Part shown: piece after piece, positions 1-5,684 of the stretch | Position numbering within the stretch: position 1 is the first letter of the stretch | Layout: every line of letters begins with the position of its first letter | Source of the DNA: VFMC01 sp037131575 | Lineage (GTDB): Bacteria; Actinomycetota; Acidimicrobiia; Acidimicrobiales; Ilumatobacteraceae | Reading direction: 5' to 3' | Length of the DNA stretch: 5,684 nt | Assembly (NCBI GenBank): GCA_037131575.1 | Contig: JBAXQV010000186.1 | Span: forward strand, 1 to 5,684 | Made by a program: the position numbers and the translations under genes | Notes under the pieces: generated by a model | Databases searched by the model: none | What the model saw: the letters and a program-made list of their open reading frames with translations, nothing else | What the model was told of the DNA's origin: nothing

Positions 1-20
1 TTATAGGGCGACTCACCATC

Positions 21-108
21 ACCATCCGAGTCCACAGCCGCCATCCGAGTCGGTGGCGGGCATCCGAGTACTTCGGCGCCCCCAGGGTGCACGAAACGAC
101 TCGGATGG
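21..108. repeat. Cluster of CATCCGAGT motifs: three direct copies, one inverted
   Basis: The 9-mer CATCCGAGT occurs at 23-31, 42-50 and 61-69, so the copies start exactly 19 bp apart. Its reverse complement ACTCGGATG occurs at 99-107. The second copy and the inverted copy extend to a perfect 12-bp inverted repeat (41-52 against 97-108). The first two direct copies share 11 bp (22-32 and 41-51). I see no other copy in the window. The cluster lies just past the stop codon of the minus-strand gene ending at 136. It could be a transcription-end or RNA structure, a multi-site operator for a gene to the left of the window, or a dispersed intergenic repeat. There is no U-rich tract on the minus strand after the stem, so a classical intrinsic terminator is not supported. 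The repeats are seen directly; any function is inference. Confidence 0.6.
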
Positions 109-135
109 GTGGTGGTCACCCGCACCGGCCAGGCG

Positions 136-672
136 CTACTCCGTCTTGGCCTCGATGTAGGTGGCGAACATGATCATCACGAGGCAATGGAACGAGCCAA
201 CGATCGCGAAGCCGATGCCTCTCCATACGAACGGGTGAACGGTGTCGCCATAGATGTTGACGGAAGTCTGCGCGGCAATGACCACCCCCGAGATCACGCT
301 GAGGATCAGCACGATCCATGAGACAACCTCCACGATCGAGGCGACCCGATTGGCGCGTTGAGTCGCCGACGCCCGGAACGGGGCCGTAGACGCCGATTGG
401 GTAGTTGGAGTCTGGCGTCGAGGCGTTGGCACAGCACCCGGCAACGATTGTGGTTCGTCGGATTCAGTGGCAGCGCCGACAAGCAGCGCCCGGAACCGAC
501 TCGGTGAACCATCGAGCAGGGCTTGCGCTTGTTCGGCGGTGAGTTTCTGGCCGTGCGCCAGATCGCATCTGATGGCCGTCTCGCCATCGACCTCCGCCTG
601 CCCCTCCTCAGCCGTCGCACCTGGAGGTCGAACGATCACCTCCAGGTTGGCAAAGTCGATGAAGTATGGCAT
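136..672 (-). CDS. Hypothetical protein with two C-terminal membrane segments
   Basis: This is a 178-residue protein of no family I recognise. Residues 1-65 form a soluble N-terminal part with short strand-like and helical stretches. Residues 66-108 are a low-complexity linker rich in Ser, Thr, Pro, Gln and Ala. Two hydrophobic segments follow, at about 111-134 and 152-174, separated by a short polar loop and ending in a short charged tail. The simplest topology puts both ends in the cytoplasm with a loop of about 17 residues outside. The ATG start is well supported by the GAGGGG ribosome binding site just upstream. The gene lies downstream of the PBP unit on the same strand but is separated by 101 bp containing a hairpin, so it is probably transcribed separately. 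Codon use looks like that of its neighbours. A small membrane-anchored accessory or sensor protein is possible, but nothing in the sequence shows a function. Confidence 0.75.
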   Translation of the reverse strand: MPYFIDFANLEVIVRPPGATAEEGQAEVDGETAIRCDLAHGQKLTAEQAQALLDGSPSRFRALLVGAATESDEPQSLPGAVPTPRRQTPTTQSASTAPFRASATQRANRVASIVEVVSWIVLILSVISGVVIAAQTSVNIYGDTVHPFVWRGIGFAIVGSFHCLVMIMFATYIEAKTE

Positions 673-677
673 CGGGC

Positions 678-683
678 CCCCTC
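678..683 (-). promoter_or_regulatory. Strong Shine-Dalgarno site for the two-TM protein
   Basis: On the minus strand the sequence GAGGGG lies five nucleotides before the ATG at 672. This is the clearest ribosome binding site in the window and fixes the start of the 178-residue protein. Confidence 0.65.
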
Positions 684-750
684 AGTGGATCCGGAGTGAC
701 TACAACGGATTGGATGCACTGTAATTCATCAATGCGACGAGCTTTGGCAA

Positions 751-787
751 CGTCGAGTCAGCGGGCAGGGGTGCTAGCGACTCGACG
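751..787 (-). terminator. Hairpin at the end of the PBP/zinc-ribbon/YdjM-like unit (possible terminator)
   Basis: CGTCGAGTC at 751-759 and its exact reverse complement at 779-787 give a 9-bp, GC-rich stem with a 19-nt loop. The TAG stop of the YdjM-like gene (774-776) lies inside the loop. The position fits the end of the three-gene minus-strand transcript. No run of U follows on the minus strand, so a classical intrinsic terminator is doubtful; it could instead be an RNA 3'-end stabiliser or a chance hairpin in GC-rich DNA. Confidence 0.3.
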
Positions 788-1265
788 GTGGGGCGACCTC
801 CGTGAGGTGGCCGGCGCTTCGGAAGGCGTCGCGCCGATCGCTCCGGGCCAACCCGAACCGACCGTAGGCCCACCAGAGCATGCCCAGGCCGGCGGCTTCG
901 AACAGCACGTTCCACCATCCGCGGGCAACCACCGGCAGCGGATGATCGCCAAACCCGCTGGTGAACGGCCACCAGAACACCTCGGTGGTGGAGAACGCCC
1001 CGTCGAACACGAGGTGCAACATCACGCCGATGGGGATGGCCAACAGCTTCTTACGCACCGGGCGCCGGCCGATGGTGGCGAGCATCACGACGGTCATCAA
1101 CCCCACAGCCACCGGCAGGCTGTGCATCGCCCACGACTTGCCTGCAAACGCATCGATCAGGTCGGGCAGCAACGCCCCCGCAATGAGGAAGCGATAGTCG
1201 AAACGCGGATCACGAAACACCCACACGATGGTGAGCACCGATGTGGCGACGAACCAGAACAGCAT
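774..1265 (-). CDS. YdjM-like (putative metal-dependent hydrolase) small membrane protein
   Basis: This 163-residue protein has several hydrophobic segments (about 1-17, 50-66, 72-87 and 117-134) and a polar, probably cytoplasmic C-terminal tail from about 138. The spaced acidic and histidine residues resemble the YdjM/DUF457 group of membrane proteins annotated as putative metal-dependent hydrolases. They are the GALLPDLID block at 30-38 (Asp35, Asp38), His48-Ser49 and HLVFDG at 84-89 (His84, Asp88), followed by a WWPF block at 98-101. These would be the metal ligands if the family assignment holds. The ATG at 1265 is chosen because the upstream gene's TGA is in the same frame seven codons earlier and no ATG or GTG lies between. 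The 18-nt gap to that gene implies co-transcription, and only a weak ribosome binding site is visible. The substrate is unknown, and the family's hydrolase label is itself poorly tested. A link to the cell envelope is inferred from the neighbouring PBP. Confidence 0.72.
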   Translation of the reverse strand: MLFWFVATSVLTIVWVFRDPRFDYRFLIAGALLPDLIDAFAGKSWAMHSLPVAVGLMTVVMLATIGRRPVRKKLLAIPIGVMLHLVFDGAFSTTEVFWWPFTSGFGDHPLPVVARGWWNVLFEAAGLGMLWWAYGRFGLARSDRRDAFRSAGHLTEVAPPSSR

Positions 1266-1283
1266 CGGCAGTTGCAGCCCAGG

Positions 1284-1988
1284 TCAGCGAACGAGCGAGC
1301 GGGCGCAGTTGGGGCATTCAGGCAACTCATCGGCCGGCGCCAAACGCATGGCGTCGAGTTCGCCGGGCGAGATGTCGACATGGCAGCCGCTGCAGGTGCG
1401 CCCCTCGACCTTGCAGACACCGATACCGCCGTGGCGTTTGCGGGCGGCGAGGTAGTACGCCCGCTCGGCATCGTCGAGCGCAGCATCGGCATCGGCGCGC
1501 CGGGCACGCACGGTCGCTTCTTCGGCGGCCAGTGCGGCCAATGCAACGTCGGCGTCAGCCAGTGCAGCGGCAGTACGTTCACCGGCTTCGCCCGCTGCCA
1601 CCTCGAGTTCGGCAAGGGCCTGCTCGGCCGCACCTTGTTGTTCCATCGAGGCCAGTTCGACGTCGTCGAGTTCGCTGCGCTTCCCGTCGAGCGTGGCGAT
1701 TTCGTGCATCAACGCCTCGGCCTCACGCGGAGCGATGACGGTTTTCAGCTGCGCGTCGAGGCGATTCTTGTGGCGGGCGATCTCGGCACCTTGGTGCTCG
1801 CAGCCCTCGATGGCGGCTGCAGTCTCGGCAACGATGGCTCGCTGCGCAGCCTGTTGCGCAGCGAGCACAGCGCTGGCCTGGTGTGCCGCAGCGAGCGCGG
1901 CTACTTCGGGCAACCGCTGCCGCCGCCCGGGGAACTGGTCGAGATCGGCGTCGATGAGTTGTAACGCCAGCAGTGCCGGGCCATTCAT
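1284..1988 (-). CDS. Coiled-coil C4-type zinc-ribbon protein (COG1579 / zf-RING_7 family)
   Basis: This is a 234-residue cytoplasmic protein. Residues 25-180 are rich in Ala, Glu, Leu, Arg and Gln and fit a long helical coiled-coil hairpin. The C-terminal 45 residues carry a zinc ribbon with Cys199-x2-Cys202 and Cys225-x2-Cys228, in the context TCSGC and CPNC that is typical of the family. Members are proposed to bind nucleic acid or protein, but no firm molecular function is established to my knowledge. The ATG at 1988 is chosen over an in-frame start at 2042 because it overlaps the PBP stop as ATGA, and because the sequence from MNGPALLALQ looks like the family's usual N-terminus (ALLALQxxDxxLD). 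A weak purine-rich AAGGCGAG lies upstream, inside the PBP gene. Translation is probably coupled to that of the PBP. One extra cysteine, Cys63, lies in the coiled coil. Confidence 0.88.
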   Translation of the reverse strand: MNGPALLALQLIDADLDQFPGRRQRLPEVAALAAAHQASAVLAAQQAAQRAIVAETAAAIEGCEHQGAEIARHKNRLDAQLKTVIAPREAEALMHEIATLDGKRSELDDVELASMEQQGAAEQALAELEVAAGEAGERTAAALADADVALAALAAEEATVRARRADADAALDDAERAYYLAARKRHGGIGVCKVEGRTCSGCHVDISPGELDAMRLAPADELPECPNCARSLVR

Positions 1989-4273
1989 GGTGTGCTCGCC
2001 TTCGGCTTCAGTACCTGTGCGTTCCCAGGGATGTCGGCGCACACGATGACGCTGGTCTTCAACGGCACCGTGGGGAATGGAGCGAGTGGGTCGAGTACCT
2101 CGGGCGGAATAGTGGTCTGGACAGGGAGCGGGCGGATGACCACGCGCGCCACCGTAGTCGGCGTGGTGTCGCCGCCTGGAGTGCCCGTGTCAGAACCCGC
2201 CAGCGTGGTGGTGGGAGCCGCCGTAGTCGTAGGCGCGTTGGGGTCGACAAGCACTCCGCTCACCGACTGGTATGGGCATTCTTCACCCGGCAGGAAGATG
2301 CGCACCGGCGGGCGCTTCGGTGCAGGCGGCGCCGGGAAGTCTTGCACCGGAAGGTCGCGAATGGCGGGCTCGGTGTAGGCGCCCCACATACGAGCCGGGT
2401 ACGTGCCACCCCGCACCGCATCGACACCGTCGGCGGCGAATTCGGGCACATTCGCGGCAGTCATCTCTGTGTAGCCGTCGGGGTTACCGACCCATACTGC
2501 GGTGGTGAGTTGCGGGGTGTACCCCACGAACCAGGAGTTGGTGTTGCCGACCTGGGTACCGGTTTTTCCAGCAGCCGGGAAGGGGAACTTGGCGAGCGAC
2601 CGAGCAGCCGTGCCTTTGGTGAGCACTCCGCGCAAGATGCTGGTCGCTGAATGAGCAACATCGGCATCAATGACCTGCGTACCCAGATCGTTGTGGGTGT
2701 ACAGCACGCTTCCGTCGGCACGGCTCACCGACTCGACGTAATACGGCTCGTGGTGCATACCGTTGTTGGCGATGGTTTGTGCACCCGACGCCATGTCGAG
2801 CGGGCTCATTGCGTTGCCGCCAACGATGATGCTGGCATTCGGCTCAAACGTACGTTCCTCCGGAGGCTGCCCTCTGTAGAAGTATGGCGAGCTGGCAAGG
2901 CGATAGACCGTATCGACCACACGGTTCAACCCGACGGCCTGCGACAGCCGCCCGTAGCCGCAGTTCAGTGACAACCAGGTGTTCTTTTCGAGGGTGACAG
3001 GCCCGTCGGAGACACCACTGCCAATGTGGAAGATCGGCTCTACTTGATTACCCACATTTGGCAGATCGCACGGCAGGGTTCCGTTGACGATGTCGTTCGG
3101 CTGGGCACCTGCCTGAAGCGCGGCCGCCAGGACGAACATCTTGATACTCGACCCGGTTTGGCGAGGTATGAGCGCCATGTTGATCTCGCGTGTACGTCGC
3201 TCGAACCCCAGCCCGCCCACCATGGCGCGAATGGCCCCCGAGGTGGAATCGAGCGACACGATGGCGGCGTCGATTCCGGCCTTGTTGGCGGGCAACTTCG
3301 TGCGTGCTTCCTCGGCCAGGCCCTGTAGCCGCGGGTCGAGCGTGGTGTGGATGGCCAGGCCTCCGCGATACAGCATGTTGGCGCGGTCTTGTTCGGTGTC
3401 GCCGAGAATGTTCGAACGCTGCAGCAAGTAGAGGCGGAGCGCCTCGCTGTAATACGTGGGCTTCGTCTCGAGTGAAGGTAGGGCCCGCAGTTGCTCGGGA
3501 ATCGGCCATTCTTCGGCGAGATCGTGCCCCTCCCCGGCCGGAATCATGCCCACGGCCACCAACCGTTCCACCGCCTGCCGGAACCGGGCGCGGGCACGGT
3601 CGGGCCGGGTGATGGGGTCGTAGCCGTTGGGCGAACGGATGAGACCCGCCAAGAACGCGCCCTGGATCATGTCGAGTTGATCGACTGGCTTTCCGAAATA
3701 CACCTCGGCGGCCGCCTGCAAGCCGTAGGCGTTGTTGCCGAAATAGATGGTGTTGAGATAGCGCTCGAGGATCTGCTGTTTGCTCAGTTGCTTCTCGAGC
3801 ATCAGCGCATAGTGCACCTGCAGCAGCTTGTAGCGACTGTCGCGTTCGAGACCGGCGAGGAACTCGTTCTTCACCACCTGTTGGGTGATGGTGCTGCCAC
3901 CTTGGCGAGGTGCGTTGCTCGAAAAGTTCGACAAGGTTGCACGCACGAGCCCACGTACGTTCACTCCCTTATGTTGGAGGAACTCGTTGTCCTCCACGGC
4001 GAGGATGGCGCGCTGCACATCGGGCGGCACCTGAGCCAACGTGATCGGTTGGCTGTTCTCGCGTTCGAACACGGCGATCACGTTGTTGGCTGCGTCGTAC
4101 ATGATGGTGCGTTGCGACAGCGGCTCGAACCCGGGCAGCGATACCGGCGCCTGGTCGTGCGCGTTGGCAACTTGCCACAGGCGCGGCGCAGCACCGATCA
4201 CGACGGCAGAGATGAGCAGCGCTCCGCCGAGCACGATCGCTCCGAACCGAATGAACCAGGCTACGAATCGCAC
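1985..4273 (-). CDS. Class A penicillin-binding protein (glycosyltransferase 51 + transpeptidase)
   Basis: This 762-residue bifunctional peptidoglycan synthase polymerises lipid II and cross-links stem peptides outside the membrane. A signal-anchor helix spans about 9-30. The GT51 domain (about 57-235) has EDNEFLQH with catalytic Glu94, GGSTITQQ at 125-132 and the YLNTIYFG block at 172-179. The transpeptidase domain (about 330-620) has SSIK with nucleophile Ser375, SLN at 435-437 and KTGT at 570-573. The tail (640-762) contains a Thr/Pro-rich stretch at 681-707 flanked by Cys666 and Cys745. Oddity: motif III, normally R-K-x-x-E, reads Y148-K-L-L-Q152, so the second conserved Glu is Gln. The start is GTG at 4273, since an in-frame TAG lies five codons upstream. 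GTG at 4234 has a better Shine-Dalgarno (GGAG, 5 nt away) but would remove the basic residues before the helix. It is the first gene of a three-gene unit. Confidence 0.95.
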   Translation of the reverse strand: MRFVAWFIRFGAIVLGGALLISAVVIGAAPRLWQVANAHDQAPVSLPGFEPLSQRTIMYDAANNVIAVFERENSQPITLAQVPPDVQRAILAVEDNEFLQHKGVNVRGLVRATLSNFSSNAPRQGGSTITQQVVKNEFLAGLERDSRYKLLQVHYALMLEKQLSKQQILERYLNTIYFGNNAYGLQAAAEVYFGKPVDQLDMIQGAFLAGLIRSPNGYDPITRPDRARARFRQAVERLVAVGMIPAGEGHDLAEEWPIPEQLRALPSLETKPTYYSEALRLYLLQRSNILGDTEQDRANMLYRGGLAIHTTLDPRLQGLAEEARTKLPANKAGIDAAIVSLDSTSGAIRAMVGGLGFERRTREINMALIPRQTGSSIKMFVLAAALQAGAQPNDIVNGTLPCDLPNVGNQVEPIFHIGSGVSDGPVTLEKNTWLSLNCGYGRLSQAVGLNRVVDTVYRLASSPYFYRGQPPEERTFEPNASIIVGGNAMSPLDMASGAQTIANNGMHHEPYYVESVSRADGSVLYTHNDLGTQVIDADVAHSATSILRGVLTKGTAARSLAKFPFPAAGKTGTQVGNTNSWFVGYTPQLTTAVWVGNPDGYTEMTAANVPEFAADGVDAVRGGTYPARMWGAYTEPAIRDLPVQDFPAPPAPKRPPVRIFLPGEECPYQSVSGVLVDPNAPTTTAAPTTTLAGSDTGTPGGDTTPTTVARVVIRPLPVQTTIPPEVLDPLAPFPTVPLKTSVIVCADIPGNAQVLKPKASTP

Positions 4274-4282
4274 AACGAACGC

Positions 4283-4288
4283 AGGCTA
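4283..4288 (-). promoter_or_regulatory. Possible -10 box for the PBP unit
   Basis: TAGCCT on the minus strand fits the actinobacterial TANNNT -10 pattern and lies nine nucleotides before the GTG start, giving a leader of only about three nucleotides. No good -35 hexamer is visible. The weak ribosome binding site before GTG 4273 would fit a nearly leaderless transcript. This is a pattern match only. Confidence 0.25.
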
Positions 4289-4292
4289 GTGG

Positions 4293-4320
4293 TGGGGTGC
4301 TCGTCGCAGTGGTCACCCCA
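4293..4320. promoter_or_regulatory. Inverted repeat in the divergent intergenic region (possible operator)
   Basis: TGGGGTG at 4293-4299 and CACCCCA at 4314-4320 form a perfect 7-bp inverted repeat with a 14-bp spacer. Its arms lie about 21 bp apart, two helical turns, as in many dimeric repressor sites. It sits just upstream of the candidate PBP -10 box, so a bound protein could affect the PBP promoter and perhaps the divergent oxidoreductase promoter. The repeat is seen directly; the operator role is inference, and 7-bp arms can occur by chance. Confidence 0.3.
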
Positions 4321-4351
4321 ATCGAACGGGTACTCACCGGCGCGCTCCGAC

Positions 4352-4357
4352 TACGGT
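4352..4357 (+). promoter_or_regulatory. Possible -10 box giving a leaderless oxidoreductase mRNA
   Basis: TACGGT fits TANNNT and ends six nucleotides before the ATG at 4364. That spacing would place the transcription start on the A of the start codon. No Shine-Dalgarno sequence precedes this ATG, which agrees with leaderless translation, common in actinomycetes. No clear -35 box is seen. Confidence 0.3.
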
Positions 4358-4363
4358 GCAGCC

Positions 4364-5305
4364 ATGACCTCGGGCCTCGCACCATTCCGTTTCGGTATCC
4401 AAGCATCGTCGGCACCTACCCGTGCAGGGTGGGTCGACCTGGCCAAGCGGGCCGAAGCGAACGGCTTCTCCACGCTCACCATGCCCGATCACTTCACCGA
4501 TCAACTGGCGCCTGTGCCGGCGTTGATGACGGCCGCCGATGCCACCGACACGCTGCGCATCGGTGCCCTGGTGTGGGACAACGACTACAAGCATCCGGTG
4601 GTGCTGGCCAAGGAATTGGCCACGATGGACCTGCTCTCCGACGGTCGACTCGAAATCGGTATCGGCGCTGGCTGGATGATCTCCGACTACGAACAGTCGG
4701 GCATTCCCTACGATGCCGCCGGGGTACGTATCGATCGCTTCGTGGAGGGCCTCGCCATCATCAAGGGTGCGCTCAGCGGCCAACCGGTGAACCACACCGG
4801 CACCCACTACACGGTCACCAACTACACGGGCGGTCCTTTGCCGGTGCAGCGCCCCTACCCGCCCGTGCTCATCGGTGGCGGCGGTAAGCGTGTGCTCAGC
4901 ATCGCTGCACGTGAGGCCGACATCATCGGCATCAACGCCACCATGCACGCCGGAGTTGTTGGCCCCGATGCCATTGCCAGCATGACGGCCGAAGCAGTCG
5001 ACGACAAGGTGGCCATCGTGCGCGCCGCTGCCGGCGATCGCATGGCGAACATCGAGATGAACGTGCGAGCCTTCATGGTGAATGTCACCGACGACGCAGC
5101 AGGTGCCATGTCGGGCATCGCCGGCATGCTGGGTGTGGAGACGTCGATGATCGAGCAGACTCCGTTCGCGCTCATCGGGCCACCGAGCAAACTGGTCGAC
5201 GATCTGCTCGCCCGCCGCGAACGGTGGGGCATGTCGTACATCATCGTCGGCGCCGAAGACGTCGACTCGTTCGCACCGGTGATCGCAGCACTCGCCGGCA
5301 AATGA
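4364..5305 (+). CDS. Luciferase-like, probably F420-dependent oxidoreductase (TIGR03621-like)
   Basis: This 313-residue protein is a single TIM-barrel of the bacterial luciferase-like superfamily. It closely resembles the F420-dependent MSMEG_2516 group (TIGR03621). Supporting blocks are FRFGIQ at 8-13, MPDHFTDQLAP at 40-50, the LRIGALVWDNDYKHPV region at 64-79, GRLEIGIGAGW at 94-104, PYPPVLIGGGGKRVL at 164-178 and RRERWGMSYIIVG at 284-296. The glycine-rich IGGGGKR loop is the likely phosphate contact of the deazaflavin cofactor, by analogy. Length is normal. An in-frame reading continues far upstream, but the ATG at 4364 is chosen because the protein there begins just before the conserved FRFG strand and the upstream part is antisense to the PBP gene. 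No Shine-Dalgarno site is visible. The substrate is unknown. The next gene follows after one nucleotide, so the two are probably one operon. Confidence 0.92.
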   Translation: MTSGLAPFRFGIQASSAPTRAGWVDLAKRAEANGFSTLTMPDHFTDQLAPVPALMTAADATDTLRIGALVWDNDYKHPVVLAKELATMDLLSDGRLEIGIGAGWMISDYEQSGIPYDAAGVRIDRFVEGLAIIKGALSGQPVNHTGTHYTVTNYTGGPLPVQRPYPPVLIGGGGKRVLSIAAREADIIGINATMHAGVVGPDAIASMTAEAVDDKVAIVRAAAGDRMANIEMNVRAFMVNVTDDAAGAMSGIAGMLGVETSMIEQTPFALIGPPSKLVDDLLARRERWGMSYIIVGAEDVDSFAPVIAALAGK

Positions 5306-5306
5306 C

Positions 5307-5684
5307 ATGAACCAGCCGCCCACCGTTGCGCTCTATGGCGCAGGCATGATCTCTCGGGCCCACGGTGCGGCGGCGTTGTTGGCATCGCTGCCTGTCGCTG
5401 CGGTTGCCTCACGTACCCCCGAGCGGGCTGCCGAGCGCGCTGCTGAGTTCGCGAGCACGCCCGTCGCCTACGGCCAACTCACCGACGGGTCGGTCGAAGC
5501 CGATGTGGTGGTGGTGGCCACGCCGCCGCAGTGCCATGCCGCCGATGCCATTGCGCTGCTCGACACCGGTGCGGCCGTTTTGCTCGAGAAGCCTCTGTGC
5601 CGCACCCTGGCCGAGGCCGATGCCATCGTGGCCGCAGCCGCTCGCCATGGTGGGCGTTTGCTGTACGGCGAGAACCTCGCCTAC
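5307..5684 (+). CDS. Gfo/Idh/MocA-family oxidoreductase, N-terminal part (cut by window end)
   Basis: An open frame of 126 codons runs from ATG 5307 to the window edge without a stop. It encodes the Rossmann NAD(P)-binding half of a Gfo/Idh/MocA dehydrogenase. The dinucleotide loop GAGMISRAH is at 11-19, after a short beta strand. VVVVATPPQCHA at 67-78 is the usual strand and loop contacting nicotinamide, and EKPLCRTLAEAD at 94-105 carries the conserved Glu-Lys-Pro whose lysine is typically catalytic. The C-terminal substrate domain lies outside the window, so the substrate, often a sugar or cyclitol in this family, cannot be judged. Only one nucleotide separates this ATG from the TGA of the oxidoreductase before it, and no strong ribosome binding site is seen. 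Translation by reinitiation or coupling is likely. Confidence 0.88.
   Translation, partial: MNQPPTVALYGAGMISRAHGAAALLASLPVAAVASRTPERAAERAAEFASTPVAYGQLTDGSVEADVVVVATPPQCHAADAIALLDTGAAVLLEKPLCRTLAEADAIVAAAARHGGRLLYGENLAY

Noticed and set aside
1..25. Possible start of a minus-strand gene running off the left edge (ATG at 25 or 19)
   Set aside because: Only about eight codons are visible and there is no ribosome binding site, so it cannot be supported from this window.
21..69. CRISPR-like reading of the regularly spaced repeats
   Set aside because: The repeats are only 9-11 bp with about 10-bp gaps, there are three copies plus one inverted, and no cas genes are present.
666..1964. Long plus-strand open frame of 432 codons
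   Set aside because: It is antisense to the YdjM-like and zinc-ribbon genes, its translation is Arg/His/Gly-rich low-complexity with no domain, and it reflects high GC at third codon positions of the real genes.
1989..2042. 18-codon N-terminal extension of the zinc-ribbon protein
   Set aside because: The extension lies within the PBP gene and is polar and unlike the family; the ATGA junction and family-like N-terminus favour 1988.
1973..2650. Plus-strand open frame of 225 codons opposite the PBP C-terminus
   Set aside because: It is a shadow of the PBP gene, with Arg/Gly/His-biased composition and no recognisable motif or ribosome binding site.
3491..4363. In-frame upstream extension of the luciferase-like oxidoreductase
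   Set aside because: It is antisense to the PBP glycosyltransferase domain. The family's normal N-terminus begins at the ATG at 4364 and the resulting length is typical.
4334..5323. Minus-strand open frame of 329 codons opposite the oxidoreductase
   Set aside because: It has a biased His/Gly/Arg/Val translation without motifs, while the plus strand encodes a clearly recognisable enzyme over the same bases.
5409..5648. Minus-strand open frame of 79 codons at the right end
   Set aside because: The plus strand here encodes the Gfo/Idh/MocA Rossmann domain with its EKP motif; the minus frame shows nothing recognisable.

Overview
The window looks like ordinary chromosomal DNA from a high-GC actinomycete-type bacterium, most likely class Acidimicrobiia (inference). 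Three things suggest this. There is a family TIGR03621-like, presumably F420-dependent luciferase-type oxidoreductase. There is a class A penicillin-binding protein with a long Thr/Pro-rich extracellular tail. A COG1579 zinc-ribbon gene overlaps the end of the PBP gene. No tRNA, rRNA, CRISPR array, transposase or phage gene is visible.

Layout, left to right. Positions 1-135 hold no gene but contain a small cluster of a 9-11 bp motif: three direct copies at exact 19 bp spacing and one inverted copy. Positions 136-672 (minus) encode an unrecognised protein with two membrane segments. Positions 673-773 are intergenic, with its ribosome binding site and a hairpin that may end the next unit. Positions 774-4273 (minus) form a tight three-gene unit, read right to left: a bifunctional class A PBP, a coiled-coil zinc-ribbon protein (ATGA overlap) and a small YdjM-like membrane protein (18 nt gap). 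Positions 4274-4363 are a divergent promoter region. Positions 4364-5305 (plus) encode the luciferase-like oxidoreductase. One nucleotide after its stop, at 5307, a Gfo/Idh/MocA-type dehydrogenase begins and runs off the window.

How the genes work together. The minus-strand unit is centred on peptidoglycan synthesis. The zinc-ribbon and YdjM-like proteins are probably co-translated or co-transcribed with the PBP, but their link to the cell wall is only inferred from position. The plus-strand pair probably forms a small redox operon with unknown substrates. The most notable protein-level oddity is in the PBP glycosyltransferase domain: the second conserved glutamate (motif III) reads as glutamine. 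I found no convincing new multi-gene system; the leads below are modest.
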